From positions 364,768 through 428,767 of the forward strand of contig NW_005434660.1 in the NCBI RefSeq assembly GCF_000315625.1: a stretch of 64,000 nucleotides of DNA, given 5' to 3'. Made by a program: the position numbers and the translations under genes. Below the pieces are notes generated by a model. That model ran no database searches and was not told the origin of the DNA. It worked only from the letters and a program-made list of their open reading frames with translations. This DNA comes from Guillardia theta CCMP2712 (lineage: Eukaryota; Cryptophyceae; Pyrenomonadales; Geminigeraceae). This document shows positions 1 through 10,652 of the stretch, in pieces. How positions within the stretch are numbered: the first letter of the stretch is position 1; every line of letters begins with the position of its first letter.

Positions 1-171
1 GGGGAGGAAAAGACTGTTCGATCCCATGTCAAACTTAGTCTCGTTTTCTAACTTCATCATAATTTCTTGATGTTGCAAAGCTTGGACAGAAGGCAATTTG
101 TCACCAGCGTAGAATAAATTCCGCAGTTGGTGAAGCTGCTGATCGGGAGTTTCTTTGAGAACGTCTACCAT
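1..171 (-). CDS. N-terminal fragment of a minus-strand gene, possibly coatomer epsilon-like
   Basis: An ATG at 171 on the minus strand opens a frame of 57 codons that is still open at the window edge. The peptide begins MVDVLKETPDQQLHQLRNLF and continues with a short helical stretch (FYAGDKLPSVQAL). A hydrophilic N-terminus followed by a 'LRNLFYAG' helix resembles the first TPR-like helix of the coatomer epsilon subunit (a COPI vesicle coat protein), where a comparable 'VRNxFYLGAY' stretch occurs. That match is from memory and covers fewer than 30 residues, so the name is only a suggestion. No signal peptide is seen. The rest of the gene lies outside the window. Confidence 0.4.
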   Translation of the reverse strand, partial: MVDVLKETPDQQLHQLRNLFYAGDKLPSVQALQHQEIMMKLENETKFDMGSNSLFLP

Positions 172-2394
172 TGTTGCTTGATTAAGATGTGATGCTGATC
201 AGAAATTTTTCCGTTTGCCCCTACACTTTGTCTGCCGGGGCCTGCACAAAGCGCAAAAGTTGTTCCAACCGCGGTTGCAACCAAATGGGTAAATTGCAAA
301 GGAAACGATGAATCCAGGGAAGGAATCAATCAATGAGAAGCTTGTCTTGCTTGCACGATGTTGTTGGGGCTCGGGTCGAGTCTCCAAAGCAGCCGCTCTC
401 CTTTCTCTCTTGCTCAATCCTTCAGCTGCGCGCGTGAGGTAGGAGCTCAGCACTTGCCGCAAAGGAGGTACCCTTGTTGATGTATGACCCACCCCACCCC
501 ACTCCTAGCGCAATCTTTTTACTTTCATGTTCGGGAAAACTGGGGTGCTACTCGGCTATCCCAGGGGTGCAATTGGCTCCACCCCACTACCGACTGGATA
601 ATTTCTCCTACCCCACCCTGGAACATTCCTTGCAAGGTACTAATACTCACCCCTTCCTCCAAACTTGTTGACGGAATTGACTGCCTCCACCACCCACCCG
701 GTCTCCCCCGGAAGCTTCCACCCTCTTCCTCCCCGAAGGTGTACCACCCCTTCCACGGAACCCCCCATCACATTAACGGGTAGCCCGGCAACTTAAGTCA
801 CTTTTTTCACCCTACTACCACCCGTTCTAGAACACTCCTGCCCACCTATAAATCCTACAGCTCATTCGGGCCCCTTGGCTCAACCACCCCTACCCTATAT
901 TCCCCCTGTTCCCTGTTCCTACTGAGGACCTCTGTCTACCCCACCCTCTTAGGCTGGTCAACCTCCTCCAGCTTGAATTTACTTCCACGCATACCCATCA
1001 CTGTGCTACCCCACCCTCGTCCACTTTACATGGTCGTTTGGCCCCACCTATCACTTCCCTTGTCCTCTTTCCAGCGTCCTCCAGCTCATGTGACGGCAAA
1101 CCCGCTGTGCCCCTCTCGGCCTCCCACCCTGCCCACCTGGCTCCCGTTCCCCTTGACACAAGCGGATTCAGACCACCCTACCCGTTCCTTTGTGCTTGAG
1201 TCCGCTACCCCTGCAAATCTAAAACTACGATCGAAAGACTAGGACCCCCACCCCTCAGCTCTATTCTTTGCTTTCCCAGTCATCTGCACCCAAATACTCC
1301 CTACCCTTGTTGGAAGGCACCGGAAATTACCGCAAACATATACAGAGGTAGGTACCCCCGTCAGTCGGATTGATATGAATATGAGTGTTTTCAGATTGCT
1401 GAGAGCCGGACTTTTTAAAATTCTGCCCGCTTACCCCACCCCCATGTGTTCCTTTGTTTTAACTAAAAGAAAGAAACCGCATATCCTGCTTTACCCACCC
1501 TACCGATCAGCAGAAGGGCAAGGACCCCCTGAACCAAATCTGCCCCTAGCAACGATGGTTGCACACAAGAGTCCCGATTGGGTGGGGTCATGCCGGAGAC
1601 CTGCGAGTACGGGTACTTCCTCACATATCTGCACCGACTCGGGTTTCGCCGAAAATGTTCCATTCCGTTGCGAGCGTACGGATGGGTGGGGTATATTTTG
1701 ACTCAAACTGTAGGGTAGGGTGTTGATGTTCGAGGGCGCTCCATAGCTCCTGGTTTACCAAAGAAAATACAAAAAATCATTTTACAACTTCTTTTAGAGA
1801 GTATCAGCTATTTGCGTACCCCTGCATTAAATAAGTGGTCAAAAAGACGGGTGGATAGGTGCCGAGTCTGCCCCTGATGCTGACATTTTTTTTTCTGAAA
1901 ATTATCGAAACACTGGGGTATTAAAAAGATATAGACGAGTTGGTCCGATTAGGAGGGTGGAAAGGGGTGGGGTCATGGGATAAAACTTATTTGAACGGGG
2001 TTGATGAGTGTAAGCATGCGACTGTTTTTTTTTAGGGATGCATGATGACCCTCGAAATGAGCTACAAGGAGCACCCACCCCTGTCCCCCCCATACAACCC
2101 GACGCAGGTGACGTGGCCCATCACACGTATCTAGGATGAACAAAAATGGACCGGAAACACGGGGACCACCCCCACCAAAACCTTTTATTATATTATTATC
2201 CTGGTCCGTTTTCTGTCTGTGTGCTCGTGACCTGTCGTCAGCAATGCCTTGTCTAACAAAGCTGAGGCGAGCTTGCTTCGGAGGCAGCCGGCCCGGGCCG
2301 GACCAACTCAGCTCCAGCGGCTGTGAGGGCTCCAGTCAGAAACTCTGAGGCGGGCGATCATGTCTGACATAAGCCGACGTCGATAGCTGAACCC
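172..2394. other. Non-coding stretch dominated by CCCCACC / GGGTGGGG words
   Basis: No convincing gene is seen. The + strand is C-rich from about 474 to 1650, with many variants of TACCCCACCC (for example near 480, 607, 937, 1008, 1431, 1490). It becomes G-rich from about 1680 to 1990 (GGGTGGGGTA, TAGGGTAGGG). The open frames here are low-complexity Pro/His/Leu-rich readings of that bias and show no domain. A short GGCCCGGGCC-type patch sits at about 2285-2310, just upstream of the next gene, whose promoter should lie near 2110-2390. Confidence 0.6.
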
Positions 2395-4123
2395 ATGGGA
2401 AAGGCAAGACTTGGGATGAAGCAAGTGATGTTCTGCTTGCTGGTTGGCACGCTTCCCTTGAGCGTGGACGCGTTCGTATCAAAGACAGGCTTGCTAGGTC
2501 GTTCCCAGTCAACGAGGCATCTGACGTGTAATCGAGGTCATCGCAAAGCACAGAAGTTGTTCTTGTTGGCCGAGGACAGTCGAGGCGAAAGACAGGAGAG
2601 GGCAAGAAAATTGGCAGATGATGCCTGGAAAGCACTTGTAGTAGCAAGGGAGGCTGAAGCTAAGGCGTCGACGCTTCGTGCGGGGAGATCGACACTGACT
2701 GATGTATCCTCTGAGATACGAATGAAGAAGCTCTTCGGGAGTTTTGCAGACACGCTCTACAAGAGCTGGGGAGCAGTGCTGACAGGTCGACCAGGAGAGG
2801 TTGATCCTCTTGGTATGAATTCCAGAATTTCTGAAACAAGTCAAGATGACAAGGACTTCCGAATCCGATCGGTGTTCGATAGACTTGATCAGGACATAAA
2901 CGGAGGTGTCGACAAGCAGGAACTGTTGCAAGGGCTCAAGACAATAATGAATTTCGAGGCCGATAACACCATCGATGACTTGTTTGATGAGGCGGATGCG
3001 AACGGTGATGGTCTCATCCAGTATGAAGAGTTCAGTCGAGTTGTAAACACATACATGGCAAAGATGGAAAGTGTCGAGCTGGCCGAGCGAGCATCGCAAG
3101 CACAGCAATTAAGTCAAAGGTTTTCCAGATCATACGATACCGTGTATGCAGAACTCAACGAAATCAATCTGATCGGAGACGCTAACGCGACTGTGCCTGC
3201 ACTGGATCGCCTGAAGCAAGAAGGGAAACTGCTGTGGTGGAACTCGGCTCCAAGGATTTCCCAAGATACCACGCCGCAACGAATGCTTTCCGTCACCGGA
3301 ATGTCCGATCCCGACAAACAGATGGGCATATCCGTCGACTCGTTCAGCAAGTTTCGGTATCAGGGAGTCGGCGTTCTCGGTATCACAGGGGCCCTTTCTC
3401 TTATTCTCGCCGGATTCCCTGGTCCGTGGTTGTACCTGATCCCACCGGACCTGTTGGCTGGTTACGGATACATCACATTGATCATCAACATCTTTGTGAC
3501 AGTATTTGGGAGGCAGCTGGATGGCTTGAATGAGAAGCGAATCCTTGACCAAACCAGCAACAGTGGTGACAGGTGGGTTAGAAGAGAAGCGGGAAGGTTT
3601 ATCGGTGCTTACCTGTGCGGATTACCCCTGGAGAGTATCCTGCCGGACAGGAATGGCTACAGCATCGTCAAGGTGTTTTCGAAGCGCTCAGGCAACTTTG
3701 ATTTGGAGAAGCTACGAGCTTCTGTCATGGGCGATGGGTTCATCCCTGAGGGGCTTACCAAACAAGAGATGGACAGACAATCCATCGTCCAGATGTTCGG
3801 GCCTGTTGCAGAGTACATCAAGTATGGAGAAGCCACATTTGGATACCGGTACTTTCGTCAGTTGGACCTCGAGCTGGATCTTGCACAGAGTATCCTTGAT
3901 AGGAGAGCTCGGCAGATACAGGCCAGGTATGGAATCACCATGTCCTTTCAGATCATCAAGCAGCACGAAGAAGGATTCGAAAAGGTTGAGTGTGTGTTGA
4001 TTGTCATGTACAGATGTGCTGACTACATTCTTGAAGGTTGTGGACGCTTTTAAAAGAGGATGCCAACCAGCCGAGATCATTGCTATTTTCGAAACAGCTT
4101 CTCTGTCCCAGAGAGTAGAATAG
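2395..4123 (+). CDS. Plastid-targeted protein: two EF-hands, membrane segment, degenerate FtsH/M41-like domain
   Basis: Exons 2395-3984 and 4037-4123 with a 52-bp GT-AG intron; 558 residues. Splicing replaces a low-quality read-through tail with VVDAFKRGCQPAEIIAIFET, which matches the expected family C-terminus. Residues 1-26 are a signal peptide ending VDA, followed by Phe27 and a basic Ser/Thr-rich segment, the bipartite leader of red-lineage secondary plastids. Two canonical EF-hand loops lie at D165-E176 and D201-E212. A hydrophobic region at about 325-373 probably spans or enters a membrane twice. Residues 390-558 align by eye with the plant plastid peptidase M41-like family related to FtsH (motif HEAGH...AYLxG), but the zinc motif reads R397-E-A-G-R401, so both metal-binding histidines are gone. 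I infer a calcium-responsive, proteolytically inactive membrane protein of the plastid. The first exon and the EF-hands are secure; the M41 relationship is fairly likely. Confidence 0.75.
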
Positions 4124-4531
4124 AAGAACAACGACAATGACGGGAGTAACCAGCAAGGCTTTGTATGCTAATGTTATGCTAATGTGTGGCGATGGGTAGA
4201 TAAATGTACAGAGTTTTCACAAACAGCACTGAAACTCAATGAGCTCAAATCCTGAGAAGCGCAGAAGCTTGAGTATTAATGCATGAAGGAGCGTTCGATT
4301 TTCTTGGACTGGAGCACGCAGGATCTAAGGGCTACACGAGTGAGAGACAAGCATCGTGCAACTTGTTTTACCCTGTAGGTCGATGATATCTTCGGACAGC
4401 CGGACGACTTGTGCTTGTTTCAAGTATCCTATTATTGAGTCAGATATGCCAACGTTGTGATCCTTGGCGTGCACAACCTGCTTGAATGAGGGACTTTGCG
4501 CACAAGCCTCCACGGAAGCTTCTTGCTACTT
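4124..4531. other. Short space, possible 3' exon(s) of the acidic minus-strand gene
   Basis: Contains the 3' flank of the plus-strand gene and, on the minus strand at 4325-4513, an open frame (HNVGISDSIIGYLKQAQVV) that could be a terminal exon of the gene starting at 5443 if an intron is removed upstream. I could not settle the splice pattern. Confidence 0.3.
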
Positions 4532-5443
4532 TCAAGTAGGAAGGCAGGAGTTGCGAATTGCCCGCAAGACGTAGCTAATGCCAACAAAACAAAATGATAA
4601 GATTTTGCAACAAAGATCAACAACAACGATGGATACCAGGTTGGAAATGGAGCTCTTGCTGGTGAAATCATCATCGTCGAACAATCCAGACTGTTTCATT
4701 TCTTCGTCCGTCTTACCGAACAAAATTCCTCTTTTACACTTGTCATTTTCGCCATCACAGAGTCTCTGCGTCAAGATTTCCATTTGCACATTTGAGTTGA
4801 CTTCTTGAGGTCCATTGCCGACCTGCTTCTGACACTTGTGAGGTGGAAACAAGTGAGAATTAAGAGCGTCTTCCTCTCGATCAGGTTGATCTCCATCGGT
4901 CAACGTCCTGTTGTCAGTGAGCTTCTCATCGGTTTCAACCGCTCTTTCTTCTACAAGGGAGTCCAAGTGACCGCCTGTTCCTTTCTGTTGCGGCATGCGC
5001 TCCACAAAATCACTGCCTTCTAATGCAGAGGATTTCACGCCTCCATCCTGCATTGCTTCGCTCTCGGGAGGCGAGGCAGAGGGGCTAACTTCATTTTGCA
5101 TTTCCTGTGTGACTCTTTCATCAACCGGACTCTGATCCGCCCCCTCGATCGGCATATAGGACATATGGCATTCCGCATTTCCTGTCCGCAACAAAGCTTT
5201 GCTATCATCAACAGTTTCACTGTCACCTTTCTCCTCTTGGGTGGGGGCCCCAGTAGTGCTTGCGATGACTGCCTCCCCTCCCTGCTCTCCTGCGCATACT
5301 TCTTGCTCTCCTGTTCGCACTTCTTGCTCTCCCGCACGTATTTCTTTCAACGATCCTCCACCGTAGTCAGGTGAAGCCTCCTGCTCTCCTCCCTCCTCCT
5401 CCCGGCCCTTGCGATCTTGTTCACCACCCTCACTGCACGCCAT
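4532..5443 (-). CDS. Acidic, repeat-bearing protein of unknown function
   Basis: The frame is open from 5569, but its first 42 codons lie in a GC-rich island. The ATG at 5443 (MACSEGGEQ) is the likelier start and gives 303 residues. The protein is strongly acidic and polar with no recognisable domain. Residues of the form GEQEV occur three times in a row at about 5270-5340 (AGEQEVRTGEQEVCAGEQ). The unspliced C-terminus is hydrophobic (ISNLVSIVVVDLCCKILSF) and would make a tail-anchor helix. However, the same DNA holds a plausible 62-bp intron (4575-4636, GTATCC...CATTAG) whose removal would erase that helix. So whether it is membrane-anchored depends on splicing. Disordered acidic protein is the safest description. 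Confidence 0.5.
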   Translation of the reverse strand: MACSEGGEQDRKGREEEGGEQEASPDYGGGSLKEIRAGEQEVRTGEQEVCAGEQGGEAVIASTTGAPTQEEKGDSETVDDSKALLRTGNAECHMSYMPIEGADQSPVDERVTQEMQNEVSPSASPPESEAMQDGGVKSSALEGSDFVERMPQQKGTGGHLDSLVEERAVETDEKLTDNRTLTDGDQPDREEDALNSHLFPPHKCQKQVGNGPQEVNSNVQMEILTQRLCDGENDKCKRGILFGKTDEEMKQSGLFDDDDFTSKSSISNLVSIVVVDLCCKILSFCFVGISYVLRAIRNSCLPT

Positions 5444-6060
5444 TTCAAAACCTGTCTCAAAACCGAAGAACTCTTGACGACGGTAGTCAAGGCCGAGTAC
5501 CGTACCGGGCCGCCGGTCGGACGCCGCCCGGCCCGGCGGGGCCGCGACCTTCAAGATTCCGAAGTTCATGATTCAAGTCCGAGTGCGGAGTCACTGGCAC
5601 GTGGCGCGGTCATCATCGCTGCCCGGATATGATCACAGTCACGGTAGTCACTGCGGGATAAAAGGTATCAGTTAAGTTTGGGGGACAGCAGTCACACTGG
5701 CACTGCAGGCAGTTTGGATCAAGTTGGGCTGGCTCTCGTTGTCGGCCCGGTTTTTCCTCTTCTCGCCGCCATGTGCCACCGGCCTGTGACCGTACCCCGC
5801 GGGGCCGCCGGCAGTGGGCCGGCCGCCGGGACGGTGACCGTCGGGCGACTCAGTGACTCGCAGCGGCGGGCGGTGAGTCAGTCAGCCTCCGGCCGTCGGA
5901 GCAGTACCGGGTAACGGTGCAGTGCGGTCCTCCGCCCCCCGGGCCCCCGGCGACTCACTGCCAGTACGGTCACGGGGGCCGGGGCTCGTCGGGCCGCTGC
6001 GGGTGCGCCGGGTGAGCCAGCAGACGGTGAGACGCCGGACCGATCATGCCACTGCCGAGA
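5444..6060. repeat. GC-rich palindromic-word island 1
   Basis: Dense GGCCGG, GGGCCCGG, CAGTGACT, TACCGTACCGGG and TCACTGCC words with no credible reading frame. Like the other islands in this window it is not a simple tandem repeat; it draws on the same small word set. Left edge runs into the upstream part of the acidic-protein gene. Confidence 0.6.
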
Positions 6061-6756
6061 GGAGGAGCCCAGCTCAATGACAGTCGACAGTGACGGCTCA
6101 GACGGTGCCGCAGGCTGTGCCACGAGCAGAAGCTCGAGATGAAGAAGGGAAGACAAGTTAGAGGCAAGGGAAGACGCGAGTGACTGGCAGAGAGACGAGG
6201 AAAGCAGTCCCGCCAGAGACACTTGAAGAGCACCGGGGGATTGAGGAGCGTTGGAGTGCTTGCAGTCACACATACAACAGGATGTATGCAAACCGTGATA
6301 GAGTGAGAGACATAGAGGGAGAAAGTGGGATACTGAGGTCATCGGACTGGGCCTAGTGAGTGAGCGAGGGGTCTGAGCAGCTTTTCTCCAAAAGTTGTTG
6401 GGAACAAGTTGTAGCCGATCGCCGTGTAAGCATAGAGAAACAATGAGCGAAATGAAGAAAGAAGGCGATCAAGACTTATGGCAGGAGTTTTGCAGCCTTG
6501 CAGTAGAAATACCAGATTGTGACACATACCAGCAGAGTCAGTATGAGTGGGATGAGGCAGCGAGAGGAGGGTGACTGAAGCGGCAGTCGCGAGTTGAAGG
6601 CTCAGATGATCATGGAAGAAGAAGAGAAGAGCCGAACTCTGTCTCGGATGGCAGAGACTGAGGACGCGGGGAGTGAGGAGGACTGCAATGGAATTCTACT
6701 GCGCCTGCGGTGAGGCTTCGATACTGCTGCAACACTTGTGACGGGCTAGATGCAGG
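6061..6756. other. Non-coding region upstream of the armadillo gene
   Basis: Purine-rich on the + strand with repeated GAGAGA/GAAGA words and no persuasive open frame. It probably holds the promoter and 5' untranslated region of the gene starting at 6757. An upstream exon cannot be excluded. Confidence 0.4.
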
Positions 6757-9453
6757 ATGGCGTTGGAAGGGATGCAGAGAGACGCAGCCGAGACCTTTCT
6801 GGAGGATCTTGACAAGCTTGTAGACGGAGAAATCCTGTTTTCAAAACAGATCCGCGATCTGAGGTGAGCAAATGATGTGTAAGTTTGTGACGAGAATGCT
6901 CATTCACAAGTAGAGATCAGCTTGGGCAAACTGAGTTACAGAAGGAGAGGGTGAGAATACAAGCAGAACAAGGTTTGTAAGCTCTCTCTACTTATCGTGT
7001 GCCTGATGGATTGTAGATCAAGAGATTTTGAAGGATTTACAACACGAGAATGAAGCTTTGAAGGTTTTGTTTCAGGACTTGTCCTGACGTTATGCTCAGA
7101 CTGCTGTAGAAATCTCTGAAACTGAGAGAGTCACAACTCGACATGGTCAAGACTCGTTGCGACACGTTGCTTCAAGAGCTGCAAACGACCTCCATCTTGG
7201 TATGTGTCATGCTCTCCTGCTCGCTTTGAGCCTTGCCATGGCGATCTGAAGGACACTCTTGCATCAGGTCCAAGAGCTTCACAAAGGTTTGACAGACACC
7301 TGGCAACCGAGCTGTGAAGCTGAAGTGACCTCTCCCGTGAACATGTCACATAACAACACAACGATATCGAGCGAGTGTGTCACTGTTAGCGAGGGATCAG
7401 AACCAGCCAAGCCTGCGGAGTTGAAGGCTCACATCAAAATCTTACAGAACCATCTGAATGACGCAAACCGAAGACTCCAGGCCTTGAGCAGGAGGTGAAT
7501 GATGCGACCCGATGCTGGTTGAACTGATGGGGAGCAACTTAGCGACAAGAAGAGGCTGATGCGAGAGAATGAGGAGCTCCGGAGGGAGATCAACAGATGT
7601 AAACATCGTGAAGATGTAGCTCAGCGATCAAAGCATCAAGTCATACGCAAGTTCCAAGTCGCATTGTCTTTGTGGTGTAGAGTCTGAGACAGTCTGACAA
7701 GACTTGCCAGGAATATCTTGTGGAGAAAAAAGATTACTTCGACCTAGCAAATGACTCGAGTGAAAGCGATGCTTTGATGACTATTGATGAGATTATCGAG
7801 AACTTTGTAATACTTTTGACTTATTTGCTGTCGTGGTTGTGAATTTCTCTTGGCAAGATTGCTCAATTCGGCTCACTCCGGGCCTCCTTCACTGATGTAA
7901 AGTACTCCTCGGCCCTCGAGCAAATCCTTTGCTGGTGTGAGGCAGACTGGTGCTGGGAAAAGATGAGATGTGAATAGAGCGATTGCCATTTCAAGACTTG
8001 TGACATCAATGTCTCCTAGGCATGACGGCAAACATTCTTTGTGTTCTTGCAAGAAAGGAAGTCAACAAAGTCCACCTTCTACGATTGAACTGCATCCCTC
8101 GTATCATGAAATATATCAAGTCGGAGTGAGATGGCTTACTTTTACCATTCTTTTCATTCTAATTCTGACATGTCTTTCGAAGGTCTGGTACTGCACAAAC
8201 GTGCGAATATGTTGCAGCCTTCTTGTCAAACATGGCATTGAAATGCAACGCGGCAAGAGACGCGATTGTGGAGAGAGAAGGGGTGGAGTATCTGATTCGA
8301 CTTGTGAGAAATAACGAGAACGACGGGATTAAGGTGATTCAAGCTATGTGGTTGTGTGTACAAGTTGATCTGAGAGGGAAGGAGAGGGGAGAGGAGGGGA
8401 GCCGAACTTTTGGTTAGATGCGATGCGATGCGATAGTGTGAGCAAAGGCATGAGAGGGGCAAGCAGAGAGAAGAGGATGGAGGGGTAGGAGGAGAAAGGT
8501 TTCATACTGGTGTTTGTTTTCAAGGCAAAAGCTTGCTCAGCACTGGCCAACATCGCCTGCGGCAAAGACTCCAAGGACGTGATCGTGGAGCGCAATGGAA
8601 TCAGCGCTCTGCTCGACATCTGTAAGAACGAGGTACAAGACTTTGTTGATCTCAGACCTTTTCATCCCCTCGCCAGTCCTCATCCCCCGAGCTCCTCGAG
8701 AACGCCGTGAGGGCCATTCGGAACCTCGCCCACGGCAGCGAGTTGAACAGCATCAAGATCTCCTCCTTGGGGGGGCTGGACGTTCTTCACAAGCTGTCGT
8801 GTCTTATTCTGAGAGGGAGGAGGAGGTCAGTTGACACTTTGATTTGCAGGCTGTCGGAGCGCGCGGGAGAAGAGTCGGTGACCTCGCAAGTGTCTGCCGC
8901 TATCTCCAACGTGTCCGCATGCGCCTTGAACCAGAACGAGCAAGCGAAACGAGACAGTCCAATTCGTAAGAGCCTTCCTAGCAGCTCGTCGAGGAGCAGG
9001 AGGGAGCAGGTGTCCGCTCGTAGCGAAGGAGGTGAAGCTGAGAAGACGTTGCAGACTTGGGGCCCGGCAGACCAGCTGGATCACAAGCGGGCAGCAAAAT
9101 ATCACAAGGAAGCAGAAGCAGAGCCGACGCGGAGCAGGCTGAACGATGTTTATAAGCAGCACGAGAGGAAAGAGGGCCAGACAACAAAGAGGTACGGACC
9201 CTTAGAAAGAAATCTACATGAGGGAATATTGGCGTCTAATCGCGCTCCTGACAGAGACAAGGGCCAAGAGTCGCAGTCAAGACCCGCAGAAAATGCCGGT
9301 GAGCGACGGGTCAACAACATGCGTGTGCTCACGGATAGAAACAGGAAAAGATTCGGAGCAGAAGCCGACGGAGTCAAGAAGGTCCAAGTCCTACGTGTCC
9401 ATCTACAACCATCGCAAGATCGAGGAGCGAGCGGAGGACCGGGGTTCACCTAG
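6757..9453 (+). CDS. Coiled-coil plus armadillo-repeat protein, about 14 exons
   Basis: The first exon starts MALEGMQRDAAETFLEDLDK at 6757 and ends with an AG|GTGAGC donor near 6863. Many small exons follow, separated by introns of about 45-70 bp. The N-terminal exons to about 7750 encode Glu/Lys/Leu-rich coiled coil (LKAHIKILQNHLNDANRRLQ at about 7430). From about 7860 the exons encode armadillo-type helices: MTANILCVLARKEVNKVHLL, then YVAAFLSNMALKCNAARDAI, then KACSALANIACGKDSKDVIV, then AVRAIRNLAHGSELNSIKIS, then SQVSAAISNVSACALNQNEQ. Each has the Ala/Asn-rich second helix and small-residue pattern typical of ARM repeats. The C-terminus from about 8960 is basic and probably disordered. The last exon is uncertain: the frame ending at 9453 is continuous, but a splice near 9190-9255 would switch to one ending at 9466. 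ARM proteins are generally scaffolds; a specific partner cannot be given. Confidence 0.7.
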
Positions 9454-9484
9454 TCTGCCCAGCTGATGCTTGAACAACATGACG

Positions 9485-10311
9485 TCACACAAACCCTTCT
9501 GTCTCTGGGTTCTGAGGAGCCTTCTCATCGATCTGAGTGTAACTGTCCGAAAACCCCGCAGAGCGGAAGGGGAGGCCCAGGAGCTCCAAGAAGGAGCCGA
9601 AGCCGTTCAGGACGGACAGGACTACCTGCACCTGGAAGACAAAGAAGAGGTTCTGAAACTCAGGCTTCTCGTACTCGGCGCTGCATTGCGGATCTATCGA
9701 CCTCCACATCATCACTCCCCATGCCTGCATGGAGGTCAGGGATCGACATGAAGAGGTCATGACATCACCATGACGTAGATCGTGAGCATGAGGTAAAGCA
9801 TTCGAAATCCGATGCCAAGGGCACTGGATCGGCCAGAGATCGAGTACAAGCAGCCAAAAACGCAGGGAAGCAAGAAGATCAAGACAAGGTAGTACAAGAT
9901 GAAGTCATAAATCCCTCCTTGCGGGAAGTACTGTACGATATGTCAGGTTGAGTGCTTGCAATTAACAATCATCGACACCTCATAGTCGAATGCCTTGCAT
10001 GGCGCCGGGATCGGCGAGCTGGTCATGGTCACGATGACAAAGATGATCCAGCTCAGCATCATGCAGAAGAAGATGCATGAGCAACAGGCAAAGCACAGCC
10101 CAAAGCCCTCGAGACCGGCCGATGAAAGCTTGCCTGAAAGCTCATCAGTGACGGCTCGTAGTTAGTTGGGAATGGCGACAGGAGTCACAAGATATGTAAC
10201 ATATATGCAACAAGCTCTCACAGCTGCTCAAATATGCTCTTTGTGCATGCAGTCTGGCGGATTCGCTAACATCAACACGAGTTACAAGCAAATCTCACCT
10301 TCGACCGACAT
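9485..10311 (-). CDS. Small four-span membrane protein of unknown function
   Basis: Four exons on the minus strand: 10311-10299, 10133-9979, 9930-9769 and 9724-9485, totalling 570 nt and 189 residues. Phases are consistent at every junction, and donors GTGAG, GTGTC and GTGATG pair with CAG acceptors. The first exon is only 13 nt (MSVEG split across the intron). Four hydrophobic stretches are visible: CFACCSCIFFCMMLSWIIFV, then FILYYLVLIFLLPCVFGCLY, then LGIGFRMLYLMLTIYVM, then LFFVFQVQVVLSVLNGF. Between spans 3 and 4 lies a hydrophilic loop with a conserved-looking Cys (SIDPQCSAEYE). The C-terminal tail is acidic and cytosolic in style (SYTQIDEKAPQNPETEGFV). No family is recognised. The gene converges on the armadillo gene with about 30 bp between stop codons. 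Confidence 0.65.
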
Positions 10312-10652
10312 TCGTGCTGAAGTCGAAGACTAGTCTTCAGGTCGGGAAAGATCCAAGAAGAACAAGAAGATTGTAACCAGTTGTTTGACTTGTCTTTCTG
10401 TGTTTGACTTGTCTTCCTATCCTTGTCGCCTCCCTTTGCTTCACCTCTCCGCCATCCTATTTGCGGTGGTTGCTCGTTACTGTATGGTAACGGTTATTTC
10501 ATGAATTGTGAGCTCGCCTCGACATATTTGAATGATTCATGAAAATATTCAAATAAATATGTTTGATTTCATATTAACATGAGAATTGGGTTAAAACAGT
10601 TGTAAAGGTCAACGGCTCCGCGTCAACTTGGCTAAACTCTTGCGGTGCAGCC
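10312..10652. other. Divergent promoter region
   Basis: Lies between divergently transcribed genes. It is AT-rich at 10500-10580 with a TTTGAATGATTCATGAAAAT-type stretch containing TTCATGAA palindromes. It probably carries promoters for both neighbours; no specific element was identified. Confidence 0.4.

Noticed and set aside
474-1260. Telomeric or subtelomeric repeat
   Set aside because: The CCCCACC words are irregular in spacing and spelling, switch strands and recur between ordinary genes, so they do not form a telomere array.
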